DNA of 64,000 nt from Symsagittifera roscoffensis (lineage: Eukaryota > Xenacoelomorpha > Acoela > Convolutidae), in NCBI RefSeq assembly GCF_963678635.1, contig NC_087069.1, forward strand, positions 21,178,660 to 21,242,659, in the 5' to 3' direction. Position 1 is the first letter of the stretch; every line of letters begins with the position of its first letter. A model generated the notes under the pieces. That model saw only the letters and a list, made by a program, of their open reading frames with translations, ran no database searches and was not told the origin of the DNA. Positions 23,250-33,863 of this stretch are shown in pieces. Made by a program: the position numbers and the translations under genes.

Positions 23250-25168
23250 TTTTAGTAATTTTGTTTTATAACCGGAAAAGACCCCAAAGTTATATTGCAC
23301 TATGACAACGCTGATTTACTTTGGTTTCAAGTAACATGTGGGGAGGGGAGTTTTCACTTGAAATGAAAAGTAATTCTTCAAATCATAGCATGAACTATAA
23401 AGGCAGTAATTCAAAGATAGACTGAGCGCGTTGAACAAAGGTTAACGCAACTGCGCATAGGTTGAATTAGCTATATAAAATGTCCTTCGGAGCGGGTTCG
23501 AGGGCCTCTCGGCCTAATTTATTTTACTAATTCTAAATTTTAATGACATAATTATTAGTTCATAAAAAGTAAAACAAATCGATAACGACCTTGTCTGATT
23601 TCAAAAAGACAGCTTTTGGCTGTCAACTTTTGCTGCTCAAACTACTGCCAATTAATGTTATTTTTATGCTCTGTGAACTTTGATTTTTTAGATTTTGTTT
23701 CGACACAAAATCAAACCCTTTTTTCCGATAATATCATTTGAAATTGTTTTTTTTCAATGCGGTGTTTTCGTACTTTACTTGCGAGCACTTGTTAGTCAAC
23801 CCATCTTCGATCCGATCAAAGCTCCCCCCCCCCCCCAACTACAGACCCGAGCAACCTGGCAAACCCGAGTGGTAGTCAATATGGTCCGCCGACGAACTTA
23901 ACAAAATCTAGTACCCGAAGTCCAATTCGGGCAGTCGAATTGGCTTTTTAGCCAAAAAAGACTAAATGTCCGATAAGGGCCATATTGCGTAAGGAGAGAA
24001 TTAGTCAAAAAAAGTACACGAAGTACCCAGTGAGCCGAAAAAGTACATAGACTGCAATTGATCGATTTAAGCCGCGAAATGTTCACTGAGCCCAAATTCT
24101 CAGTTAAACAAAGTTAAACAGGAGTACATCACGATTACATCAATTAGCAAAGGATTTGGGGTAAACACAGCCGGATTTTGCGTGAATTGCTCATTGGGCC
24201 GAATGTGAATAACTTGAAATTGCAAACAGGACAGAAGCAATTGGGGACTTTAGCAACGGGGAATTTCAGCAGAGGGGACATTTGCCAGTATGAGAAAGGA
24301 TAAACGGGAAGCCTTTTCAAGTGTCCAGTAGAGGCCTTTCACAGGTATACTGAGTTTTGTTTGTCTTCACCTTCAAAGAAGACTGAGCAATGTCAAGACG
24401 TGTGTGGATGTCAGCTACTTGGTAATGTGGAGCTACACAAGAAGAACCATCAACAGGAAGAACTAATTTCAATTTGCAAGACGTAACTTTTTAAAACAAT
24501 TCCATTTTTTTTCAAAAATGCAGTGCTAAGAAGTGGTAAATGGGTTTCTAAATTTTGATTGGTGCTATTTTGCCTACAGTACCTTATGTTTCCTAAGGTC
24601 GATATTTGTTGTGTTTGACAGCACACACGAAAATTAGCACTGATTAAGCAAAAAAATCCAGAAACACGAATCACGAAATCCGGAAAACCGAAAATTCAAA
24701 AATTTTGTCTCCAGTACCCAAGTTCTATTCAGGCAGTCGAATTGGCTTTTTAGCCAAAAAAAAACAAAATGTCCAATAAGTGTCAATTAGCCTAAGAAGA
24801 GAAAAGGGACTAAAGCCGTTCATTTAGAAATAGGTCGCAAGACCTGATAATCTCCTATCATTTGTTTCAAGTTCGGTAAACGAGTAAATAGTATTGTTTG
24901 TTTTTCTCGAATCAAGTGGAAAATTTACTAGTTAATTTAAGAAAGTTGCAATAGAATTTCTTTCTGCAATGATAACTCCCAAATATCTACAAGAACCGAG
25001 CCATTTCGTTCGTTCATCGAATAAGTTCACTTCCGATAACTATCTGAATCAAAAATTATTAAAACGCGGGATTAAGTTGTTTATATTCCTCGAACTAAAC
25101 TAATTTACGCTTAATTTAAAAGTTTTCAAAAGAAAATTGCCACACACCACGTGACATAAAGAATCATA
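23250..25168. other. Intergenic; one dispersed duplicate, no gene seen
   Basis: A block reading GCAGTCGAATTGGCTTTTTA plus GCCAAAAAA occurs at about 23929-23960 and again at about 24731-24765 with similar flanks. It is a local duplicated repeat of about 70 bases. A C-run lies at 23824-23836. No supported ORF. Confidence 0.4.
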
Positions 25169-26549
25169 ATGAGCGCACCTAGTGTTTCCATCTTGCTTGT
25201 GGCTCTTGGGATTCTGGCTCAATTAGCCATAACGCAGCGAATGCAGGTGCGGATCTTTTTTAGTCCCCCCTCTCCACTTTCAAAAAATTTGTTCAAATTT
25301 TCTTCTTTTTAACCAAAATTTGGAAATAAAAAACTTAAGTTTTTTTTCTCCATTCCCCCTCCCAATTTCAAATTTTTATTTAAATTCTATATGAAAAGCT
25401 CCCCCAGAATAAAAACCAAAGATTCATAGCATCCCCCAAATACTGAAATTTAAACTAAACTTGCTAAAAGGGAAGACTAGAAGTAAAACATACACTACGT
25501 CATAATGCATAATGTTAAATTGGCGTTCCTTTCTGGAAGGGAACAGCAAAAAAAAACGACCGATTGTTATTGTAGTTTAGAACATGAAAAGTCATTTTGA
25601 ACAGGTTTTCCTAGAGTTAATTTCAAATATAATCAAAGGGGGACTGCAAAAAAGCCCATAAATAACACAGTATAAGCAGTTCAATGGGGTTCTGAGCAGA
25701 AGAGCACAAGGGATGAGTAAGTTCCCAATGGTCAATGGGACTCTCAGCAGACGAGCACGAGTGATGAGTAAGTTCCCAATGGTCAATGGGGCTCTCAGCA
25801 GACGAGCACGAGTGATGAGTAAGTTCCCAATGGTCAATGGGGCTCTCAGCAGACGAGCACGAGTGATGAGTAAGTTCCCAATGGTCAATGGGGCTCTCAG
25901 CAGACGAGCACAAGGGATGAGTAAGTTCCCAATGGTCAATGGGGCTCTCAGCAGACGAGCACGAGTGATGAGTAAGTTCCCAATGGTCAATGGGGCTCTC
26001 AGCAGACGAGCACGAGTGATGAGTAAGTTCCCAATGGTCAATGGGGCTCTCAGCAGACGAGCACGAGTGATGAGTAAGTTTCCAATAGTCAATGGGGCTC
26101 TCAGCAGACGAGCACGAGTGATGAGTAAGTTCCCAATGGTCAATGGGGCTCTCAGCAGACGAGCACGAGTGATGAGTAAGTTCCCAATGGTCAATGGGGC
26201 TCTCAGCAGAAGAGCACAAGGGATGAGTAAGTTCCCAATGGTCAATGGGGCTCTCAGCAGACGAGCACGAGTGATGAGTAAGTTTCCAATGGTCAATGGG
26301 GCTCTCAGCAGACGAGCACGAGTGATGAGTAAGTTCCCAATGGTCAATGGGGCTCTCAGCAGACGAGCACGAGTGATGAGTAAGTTTCCAATGGTCAATG
26401 GGGCTCTCAGCAGAAGAGCACGAGTGATGAGTAAGTTTCCAATGGTCAATGGGGTTCTCAGCAGAAGAGCTGCACCCTGCTTCGAGAACCCTCATTGTGA
26501 GCTGGGGGAGACGTGTGACCTCGACACCAACAAGTGCGCCAAAATGTAG
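25169..26549 (+). CDS. Secreted repeat protein: signal peptide, fifteen 17-residue repeats with Arg-Arg sites, four-Cys tail
   Basis: Exon 1 (25169-25246) encodes MSAPSVSILLVALGILAQLA plus ITQRMQ, a textbook signal peptide, and ends CAG before GTGCGG, a phase-0 donor. Exon 2 carries an open frame that can be entered after AACACAG (25671) or AAGCAG, also in phase 0, through to the TAG at 26547-26549. The acceptors have a poor pyrimidine tract, so the exact junction is uncertain. Exon 2 has fifteen copies of MSKFPMVNGALSRRARV (25713-26471), with variants RRAQG, PIV, GTL and GVL. It ends APCFENPHCELGETCDL plus DTNKCAKM, with spacing CX5CX5CX6C. Several changes between repeats are silent (TTC/TTT Phe, AGA/CGA Arg). 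The repeated SRRAR could be cut by furin- or prohormone-type proteases, giving many copies of one small peptide. That function is inference. A secreted structural or defence protein is equally possible. Confidence 0.6.
25713..26471 (+). repeat. 51-bp in-frame minisatellite, 15 units
   Basis: The unit ATGAGTAAGTTCCCAATGGT plus 31 further bases is repeated fifteen times with few changes, preceded by a partial unit from about 25680. Length 51 keeps the plus frame open. Two minus frames are also open over the array, a trivial effect of near-identical units. Confidence 0.9.
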
Positions 26550-27769
26550 AAAGTACGCGCAATCAACCATAGTAACCATGTAAACCACGACTGCCCTGAA
26601 AACCCAAGCAAAAGCGAAAAACAAATTTTTACAGGCAAAAATTGTTATGATCATTGGTTCTTTTCACCTTCCCCCACATTTGAGTTTCAAATTTGACAAG
26701 CTAATTTTACATTGTCATAATATAATGAAATTTTGCATGGTGAAAAAACTATCTATTGTGAACACATTTTTTTCACGCCTTACATTTTGACATCCCGCAG
26801 TCAGCCATAAAAACCCGTAAGACATTTGAAAAACCGAAAAATATAAAATTTGGGGGAGGGGGATAGATAAGAGCCGATTCCCATTATTGTCCCCAGCTTG
26901 ACAGAAAAGTGTAGTCCCACTAAGTCTGTGTTTATATTGGGGGCTATGAATCATCTTGTTAGAGGTTTTCAAGTTGCATGTCACAACTCAATGTATGAAC
27001 GTGAGTATATCAAATCCGAACGGATTGATAAACGGAATCTTTGATGTGAATTCGATAAACAACTGTTTTAAGGAATCATGAATTATCGTCTGCGCTATTG
27101 CTCATGTTACCACTTCGACGTACAGCCGTACAACGTCAACTGACTAACAATGTTAAAGAAATTATAACAATACGACAAACATAAATGTATGCATCAATGA
27201 TGATGAGTTTATCTATCCGTTTCGGATGCCACTCACACTTCAACGAGAACAGAAGTGAACAGTTTATAAACTTTGAGTGTATGGTTCCTTGTCACTAGTG
27301 TTATTTCTTCTATTTCCTTCAGCTGTCCTTACTATACTCTTTTTCCTTTGTTTCCTCGTTGTTATTGTTGTTGTCTCTTTTGCTCTTCGTGTTCCTCATA
27401 CGTTGTGTCGTCTGTTTTATCCGCTATTTTTCCATACATAAAACATAGTTTTCTTCATTTCCATACATAAAATTTCGTCGTTTTTGTTGGGACTCTCGAT
27501 TCTTACTGGTTGTTTACCGCTTTCTGCTCCGTCGATCGTGTTGATTGGAATAGGGTCACCCAATGCTTTCACCAGCTGAAGTTCTTTGCTGAAGTTGATG
27601 TTGTTGCTGGTGATGTGTCTTCTTTTGATTTCACCTTTTAGGTGAAGGCGCGGATGGTCCTGATGTCATCGATGATTTCTCCCTCTCCGTTTCGCTTGCT
27701 ATGGTTGTCTTTTGGTTGGGCTTTTCCCGTGGCTTTTGTTGTAATAGTCGCTTACTTGTTGAAAACACT
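26550..27769. other. Intergenic, no gene seen
   Basis: No ORF with support on either strand. From about 27270 to 27660 the plus strand is pyrimidine-rich (TTGTTATTGTTGTTGTCTC type). Confidence 0.4.
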
Positions 27770-28345
27770 ATGTAACAGTCGCCTACTTAATACTTAAGTC
27801 ACATATAAGGTTAAGAAAAATAGGCCCTATAACCATTGGCTCAAGAGTCAGGGCCACAATCTCTTGTGTTTTTCTACCTCAAGCGGTCGGAGCCAGTTTG
27901 GTTCACTTGCGACATGAGACTACAAACCGTGTTACAGCTTAAAGTCTACTACCAAAATACTCCGCTTCCACTCTAGAAAAAAAGAACGCCCCATGCTCAG
28001 GTCTCAAGATACCCAAAACACACGAACGCCGTTAAAAACAGGGTCGGAACTTTACGTATACCGTTAGTTTTTATTGGACAGTGGACCTTTGATCCATTTC
28101 GGATGGATCAACCCAAAAACTCTCCCTAACTCAACATAACAATATAAAACACACTCAAGAAATTTAAATTGGGTACTTACATACCGACACGACCTCTAGA
28201 ATTGAGTAACTAAATCAAATATAACTCCGGAAGTTTGAAATAAATAAGTTTTAGCTCACGATACAATTATTATATTTGAACCATTGGGCAATTTCAGTTG
28301 TCCACCTTTCCACTCAAGGTTCACTCCGAAACAATCGATTGTTTT
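27770..28345 (-). repeat. Degenerate antisense LTR remnant related to the giant element
   Basis: Reversed, this segment follows the 3' two-thirds of the 29706-30618 LTR. It contains GGTTGATCCATCcGAAATGGATCAAA, the GTTTTTAACGGCGTTC block, AGTCTCATGTCgCAAG, GGTAGAAAAACACAAGAGA, GGTTATAGGGCCTATTTTTCTTAA, and the end GTAGgCGAcTGTTACA. The first third cannot be traced beyond about 28345. It carries five CTCAAG (CTTGAG reversed) sites, like the intact LTR. Confidence 0.7.
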
Positions 28346-29705
28346 TCTTTCTCTCTTTCAGCAATTTCGTCTTCCTTGTGCCGTTCCCCCGGATTGGCAC
28401 AGCGGAATCTTCCGTCGCAGCACGAAAACAACATAAGAGGCCTTAGTTGTTGTTTATTTTTGTGAAGGAGGCTAGAATATTCTAGAAAAAATTGTTTTTT
28501 AGAAAAATTCGAATTGCGGCGGTACATTTCTGAGAAATGTAAAAACGGCCATGTTTAGAAGAAAAACAGAACAACCCGAATAACAAGTGCCAGACAGTCG
28601 GAACAGAACAAAATAAAAAACGAAGCCTCTTATCGTGACGATTGCGCACGATAAAACAAATATTTGACGTCGATAGAAGGAAAAGGAGGCTTCAGTTGGG
28701 CAGACGGAACAAACAGTACCCTCCCGTGCCACGAAGTTAGAGGAGTAACGACGTTATTACTGGAAGAGCGCGGAATCGGAGGCTCGGTCCCCAGAGACTG
28801 TCATATGGTGAAAGACTATAGTAAACTAACTTTTTAGCTACTCTGATGTCCTAAACATTTGAATTAACCCCGGTATAACCCCAGTCTGCCCAAACCCGGT
28901 ATTATTTGTTATTTTAGACTATGAGTAGCTAGGAAGAGGAAAGGGTCAATCAATCTCCAATGGATTTAATATAGAACTGTCACCAAAAACATGGTAAAAT
29001 AGGATATTCCAGCCGTGTTTTTAATGATAGTCATGTAGTCTGGGGATCCGAGACCCAGCTATGTGATTATCTTCCCATGCAAACGGAAGCTGATTAAAAG
29101 TCGTTTGACTGATGGCCTGTAAATAGTAACTTTTTACTTAGCCCGTAACAGACCAGAAAATCAACTGGCTAGGTCGAGGCGGTGAAAAACGAGTAGAAAT
29201 TGGGTAACTGACAGTGCCAGTCGTCTATAGGTACTTTTTGAGTACTTTTGAGTAACCCTCCAAATAGCTTCGTGGATAGAGCCAAGGACTTAAAGATAGG
29301 AGAAGGAAGGAAACGGAGGGTTCGAATTTGACTGTTTTTGGCCAAATTTATGTTTTCAGACCAATTTTGATCCAATTTTTGCAATATTCCAGTGCCGTAC
29401 TGGGCTACATCGCTCGTTTCAAGTATTTTTAGGCACTTCCAGTAAAAATTGCGGAAAAACTCTGTGAGAATCTTTATAGGTGGTGAAAAAAGGCCAACTT
29501 AATGAACGCGTTTTTGGTGATTACTCAAAGACTAGCAAACCGATCGGAATAATTTTGGTACCATAAGTCGGACGTTTTTAACCACTTTTCTCGATTGCAA
29601 CCGTTTTTAGGTTGATAACTTCAGGAGAGAAAATTTTTTTAGAATTTGTGAGTTCGGAGGGTCCAAATTTTATCTGTTTTCGGGAATTTTAGGGAACCCT
29701 CCGAA
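28346..29705. other. Left flank of the giant element; repeats, no gene seen
   Basis: No supported coding sequence. AACCCTCC / GGAGGGTT and TTCGGAGGG-type short repeats appear from about 29255 to 29705. They match the CCCTCCGGAGTGA repeats on the far side of the giant element (49625-50040), so the two flanks were one locus before insertion. Confidence 0.5.
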
Positions 29706-30618
29706 TGTGCCAGTCGGTCATATTTGGAAGATGACCTTGAGAGAAGCAAAAAACACTTGATTTTGGAGTGAAATTTAATTTTTCAAAATTTCGAATGGAA
29801 CCTGTCATGCACGATTTTCTCGCGAGAACTGAAAATCAGAAAAAGAGATCAGAACAATTTCAGAACGATTGAGACACACACGCGGGAAAGTTGTAAGAAA
29901 AGCAGTAGGAAATTGCTATTCGCAATTTCCATCACTATTATAATCGAGAGTAGAGCTGTCCCATCTGTGACAGAGACGAGAGCATTCCCTCGAATTGGAT
30001 TATAACGACTGGAGTATTATTCGGAACTGGACTAGAGTGAACCTTCGGTGGAAATGTGGACAGCTTGAGTGTCCTAATGGTTCACAAGAAAACTATTGTC
30101 TAGAGTATAAACTCGTTCTCATTGTTAAAACTATAAAACATTAGACTCATTTAGTTGCGTTATTTAATTCTTGAGTTAGTTACCGACTGGATTATTTCCC
30201 ACTTCTTGAGCGTGCTACTATGTGAATACAAATTTAAATTCTAGAGTGTGTTTTATGATTGTTATGTTGAGGTAAGGCGAGTTTTAGGTTGATCCATCTG
30301 AAATGGATCAAAGTTCCACTGTCTAAGAAAAAAGCAACTTAACGGATTGTTCCAACCCGGTTTTTAACGGCGTTCATGTATTTTGGGTATCTAGAGACCT
30401 AAGTATGGGGACGTTTCTAATTCTAGAGTGGGGGGATATTTTAGTAGTAGCCTTTAAGCTGTACGGGTCGTAGTCTCATGTCACAAGCGAACCGAACTGG
30501 CTCCGACCGTTCTTGAGGTAGAAAAACACAAGAGATAGTGTCCCTGACCCTTGAGCCAGTGGTTATAGGGCCTATTTTTCTTAAGCCTCATGTGTGACTG
30601 CAGTAGACGAATGTTACA
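29706..30618 (+). repeat. 5' LTR of the giant element (913 bp)
   Basis: It begins TGTGCCAGTCGG and ends GACGAATGTTACA. It is near-identical to 48710-49624. It contains six CTTGAG hexamers (29736, 30064, 30170, 30205, 30512, 30550), where about 0.2 would be expected by chance. Confidence 0.95.
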
Positions 30619-33057
30619 TAGTGTTTTTATGGCGCTCCTGGGTGTTTACGACATCAAGACTACGGAGTCGAACCCACTTGAGACAGCTTCGGGCTGAATG
30701 CCCATTCTAGAGTACCGGCGGTACGGTTCGACAGGAACGTGCAAACCTTCCGGTTGTACCGTGATAGCTTTTTAAGAAAACTCGAGAAAGTTTCCTGGTA
30801 CGCTCTCCGAACGAGGCTTAGCTAACCGAGTAAAGGGGGGCAACTAGGGGGACAAAAACACGAGCAAAAAGACAAAAAGCAAAACAAAAACCAAAAAAGA
30901 ATAGAAAAAGGAACAAAAACCATAAAACGAAAAAAGACAGTGACTTTGACACCAGATTAGTTGGATCAAACCTTTATATTAATTAAATAGTATACCCATA
31001 CTGTTTTACAAGTTCGATCGTTTCGATCAACCTAGCAATTTAAACCAGTAAACTGAATAAAGTGCCCGAAGTGGGGCGTGGTCAAAGGTTTTCAGATAGC
31101 TTGGAACTTAGCTGGACCAATAGGAGACTTGACTGGAAGAGGTGACCAGCCGAGTGGGAAAGTGGTTCAGGGACACTTGAGCTGAACCAATAGGAGACTG
31201 GACTGGAACAGGTGACCAGTCGAGTGGGAAAGCAGCCAAGAAGGATTTGGCAATTCTCGAGTTCTCAAGTTGGGCAGAACGGGTATCGTTAGAATCCACA
31301 TTACATTATAGGAGATAAGTGTAAAATTGGATAAGCGAAATCCCCCAGTTTTGAGGAACGTTTTTACTTGAGCAGGCCTGGAAACAGGTCTACGGTTTTC
31401 TCTTGAGAGGTTTAGCACCCGGCGCTTAAAGTAATTTTTAGGCTTAAGAAGGGGGGCTAGAAAGGGGGGAGGTTAGAAGGGGGGCTGGTTAAGTTAGAGG
31501 TTGGCGGTTGTAAATTGTAAAAAGGGGGAAATTAGAGTAACTAATTAGTCGACATCGTTGACTTAGTTACATTAGAAATTAACACGCGTTGGTAATATTA
31601 GGTGGAGATCCAAAATTCAACTCGAGTTAAGACTGGTACGCTGGTTGGTTTGGTAGGGGGGACCGGATATAGACAGCTTTTGTGATACCCCATAAGATCA
31701 CTAGTGGGGGGAGGAAAACGCGTGGCAATTAGGTACCAGACATTTTTTTTAGACGAAAGGTAGACATTGGTCACCTTTGAATTTCAGGTGGGCTCATTTT
31801 TCTGTTTTTATTATTTTTCTTACTTAGATTTTTGTTGCATTTTAGTGAGGATTTGTGTTTGGTTTTATACGAACAGGTGATCACAAGATACCTGCGCACC
31901 TACATTGAAATAGAAACAACCAAAAAGAAGAGGGGGGTCAGCATTTGGCTTTTAAGTGAGGGTTTTTGGGAAAATTTTACTAGAGCTTGAGTGGTGGTAC
32001 AAGGTACGGTGATTCAAGAAGACCCTACAACGAGGAAGACACTCCGTGACGAGTATTGGGACAAGACCGAAGAAGTCTTGGGACAGAGCAGTCTTGGGAT
32101 AGTGGTCTTGGGACAGGGTCTTGGGACAGTGGTCTTGGGACAGGGTCTTGGGACAGTGGTCTTGGGACAGAGTCTTGGGACAGTGGTCTTGGGACAGTGG
32201 TCTTGGGACAGGGTCTTGGGACAGGGTCTTGGGACAGTGGTCTTGGGACAGGGTCTTGGGACAGTGGTCTTGGGACAGTGGTCTTGGGACGGGGTCTTGG
32301 GACAGGGTCTTGGGACAGGGTCTTGGGACAGTGGTCTTGGGACAGGGTCTTGGGACAGGGGTCTTGGGACAGGGTCTTGGGACAGTGGTCTTGGGACAGT
32401 GGTCTTGGGACACTAGTCTTGGGACACTAGTCTTGGGACACCAGCCTTGGGACACTGGTCTTGGGACACTACCCTTGGGACACTAGTCTTGGGACAGTAG
32501 TCTTGGGACACTAGCCTTGGGACACTAGTCTTGGGACAGTAGTCTTGGGACACTAGCCTTGGGACACTGGTCTTGGGACACTACCCTTGGGACAGTAGTC
32601 TTGGGACACTAGCCTTGGGACACTAGTCTTGGGACAGTAGTCTTGGGACACTAGCCTTGGGACACTGGTCTTGGGACACTACCCTTGGGACACTAGTCTT
32701 GGGACAGTAGTCTTGGGACACTAGTCTTGGGACAGTAGTCTTGGAACAGTGGCCTTGGTACAAGGGTCTTAGGACACTAGCGGAGAGTACTGTGATAGTG
32801 ACGAATAGTCTTGGGACGGTATAGAAATTGAAGTCAAATTACAACAAGTGCGTTTTAAGACAGAATAAGACAAATCGAAATAGGTAGGGTTAAGACCAAA
32901 TTAAGGAAAATTTTTCGGAGGTTTTAGAAAGAGAATTGGATAAGGTTTTTAACACGTTGTACAGAGTTTGTTACCACAAAAAATATTTTTTTTTACCCTT
33001 AGAATAGAATCGTGTATATAATAAAATTGTAAATAGAAGCAGTTGTAAATAGAAATA
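30619..33057 (+). other. Leader of the giant element (2.4 kb)
   Basis: Non-coding. TGGCGCTCCTGGGTG at 30630-30644, 11 bases after the LTR, is the best tRNA primer-site candidate, but the tRNA is not identified and the gap is long. A 52-base block (GACCAATAGGAGACTTGACT and onward) occurs at 31111-31162 and again at 31181-31232, 70 bases apart. ATTTTAG and TTTCAG-type acceptors near 31787-31845 could serve splicing. The minisatellite (next entry) fills 32077-32760. Confidence 0.6.
32077..32760 (+). repeat. Minisatellite in the leader, 13-15-base unit TCTTGGGACAGTG
   Basis: About fifty tandem units of TCTTGGGACA followed by GTGG, GGG or CTAG. There are two phases: GTGG/GGG-type spacers up to about 32400, then CTAG/GTAG-type spacers, partly in a higher-order pattern of about 100 bases. 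ORFs on both strands (121-167 residues) are open only because of the repeat. Confidence 0.9.
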
Positions 33058-33822
33058 ATGAGGCGGAGTAGGGTACCGGTGCTCGAAAAAAGGTCAAGTG
33101 GATCAAACACGAAATATAATTCATCGCTGCGCGGAACGACATCAACGGGCCCAAAGATAACGAAGACGAACTTTTCAGTTAACATGGTCAGCACAAGGAG
33201 TACAGCGGAGAACAGGGCGAAAGAGGGCACGGAAGGGGAGCGAGTAGAACCCACCATCGAGATTGATCTAGAGACACCCGATCAAAGTGTGGATGAAACA
33301 AGGAAGATGGCGACAGAGTCAACTCCAATGCCCAATGCAGAGGAACCGAACCAGAAACCCATAGAGTTCTCACCGATAGATGACGCGGAAGATGCAATAG
33401 GCAACACCGAAGAAACGGTGAAAGAAGACTCTCAAGTAAAGAGGACATCTTTTACGGAAAAATTGGGAATAATGTTCGGAATAAAAACAAAAGAAAACGT
33501 GACCGAAGAACCAAAAACAGAAAGAGCACGAACATTTGGGACAGTGAGCACGAGGACCTCAGAAGCCAATCCAAGAGAGGAACAAGCTAAAGCAGAGGCT
33601 ACGGCCGAAGAGAGACCGACAGCTGACCATGAAGAGACTACCATTGAGCTGGGTGACTTGTTGGCGAAATTAAATCAGATTGACAAAAGACTTAAGCACA
33701 GTGAAGAAGACAGAGAGGTGATAAAAAAGGAGATAAGATACAACAAGCACGAGTATCTAGACAGTTATTTTAACCTAGCTAAGGCAACAGATGAGAGACT
33801 CAAGGAAATGTCAGATAAGTAG
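33058..33822 (+). CDS. gag: Gag N-terminal region of the giant element (acidic, coiled-coil end)
   Basis: 254 residues from the first ATG. A second ATG at 33184 (MVSTRSTAENRAKEG) may be the true start, since the segment before it is basic and looks like leader. The middle is Glu/Thr-rich and probably disordered. The last 60 residues (LLAKLNQIDKRLKHSEEDRE) form a coiled coil. The stop TAG at 33820-33822 breaks that coil. Frame 0 opens at 33819 and continues the coil seamlessly (VEATNEEREKNIKTDMQQLK). I infer that the N-terminal part and the Gag-Pol ORF were one protein, and that a one-base deletion, an assembly error or a -1 shift separates them here. No classical slippery heptamer is present. 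Confidence 0.7.
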   Translation: MRRSRVPVLEKRSSGSNTKYNSSLRGTTSTGPKITKTNFSVNMVSTRSTAENRAKEGTEGERVEPTIEIDLETPDQSVDETRKMATESTPMPNAEEPNQKPIEFSPIDDAEDAIGNTEETVKEDSQVKRTSFTEKLGIMFGIKTKENVTEEPKTERARTFGTVSTRTSEANPREEQAKAEATAEERPTADHEETTIELGDLLAKLNQIDKRLKHSEEDREVIKKEIRYNKHEYLDSYFNLAKATDERLKEMSDK

Positions 33823-33863
33823 AAGCCACCAATGAAGAACGAGAAAAGAACATCAAAACAGAC

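Noticed and set aside
25713-26471. CRISPR array
   Set aside because: Repeats are contiguous without unique spacers, in an animal-type genome.
25592-26654. Minus-strand ORFs of 285 and 343 residues over the 51-bp array
   Set aside because: Near-identical 51-base units keep several frames open at once. The signal peptide, silent substitutions and cysteine tail are all on the plus strand.
29706-30618. 4-5-bp target duplication around the giant element
   Set aside because: Only GAA is identical on both sides; the next bases differ (C before, G after).
31952-32486. ORFs of 121-167 residues on both strands (GLGTVVLGQ or CPKTLSQD repeats)
   Set aside because: They are products of the leader minisatellite and have no start context or non-repeat sequence.
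33810-33830. Classical programmed -1 frameshift site between gag pieces
   Set aside because: No X-XXY-YYZ heptamer; re-pairing of AAG one base back is not possible at this place.
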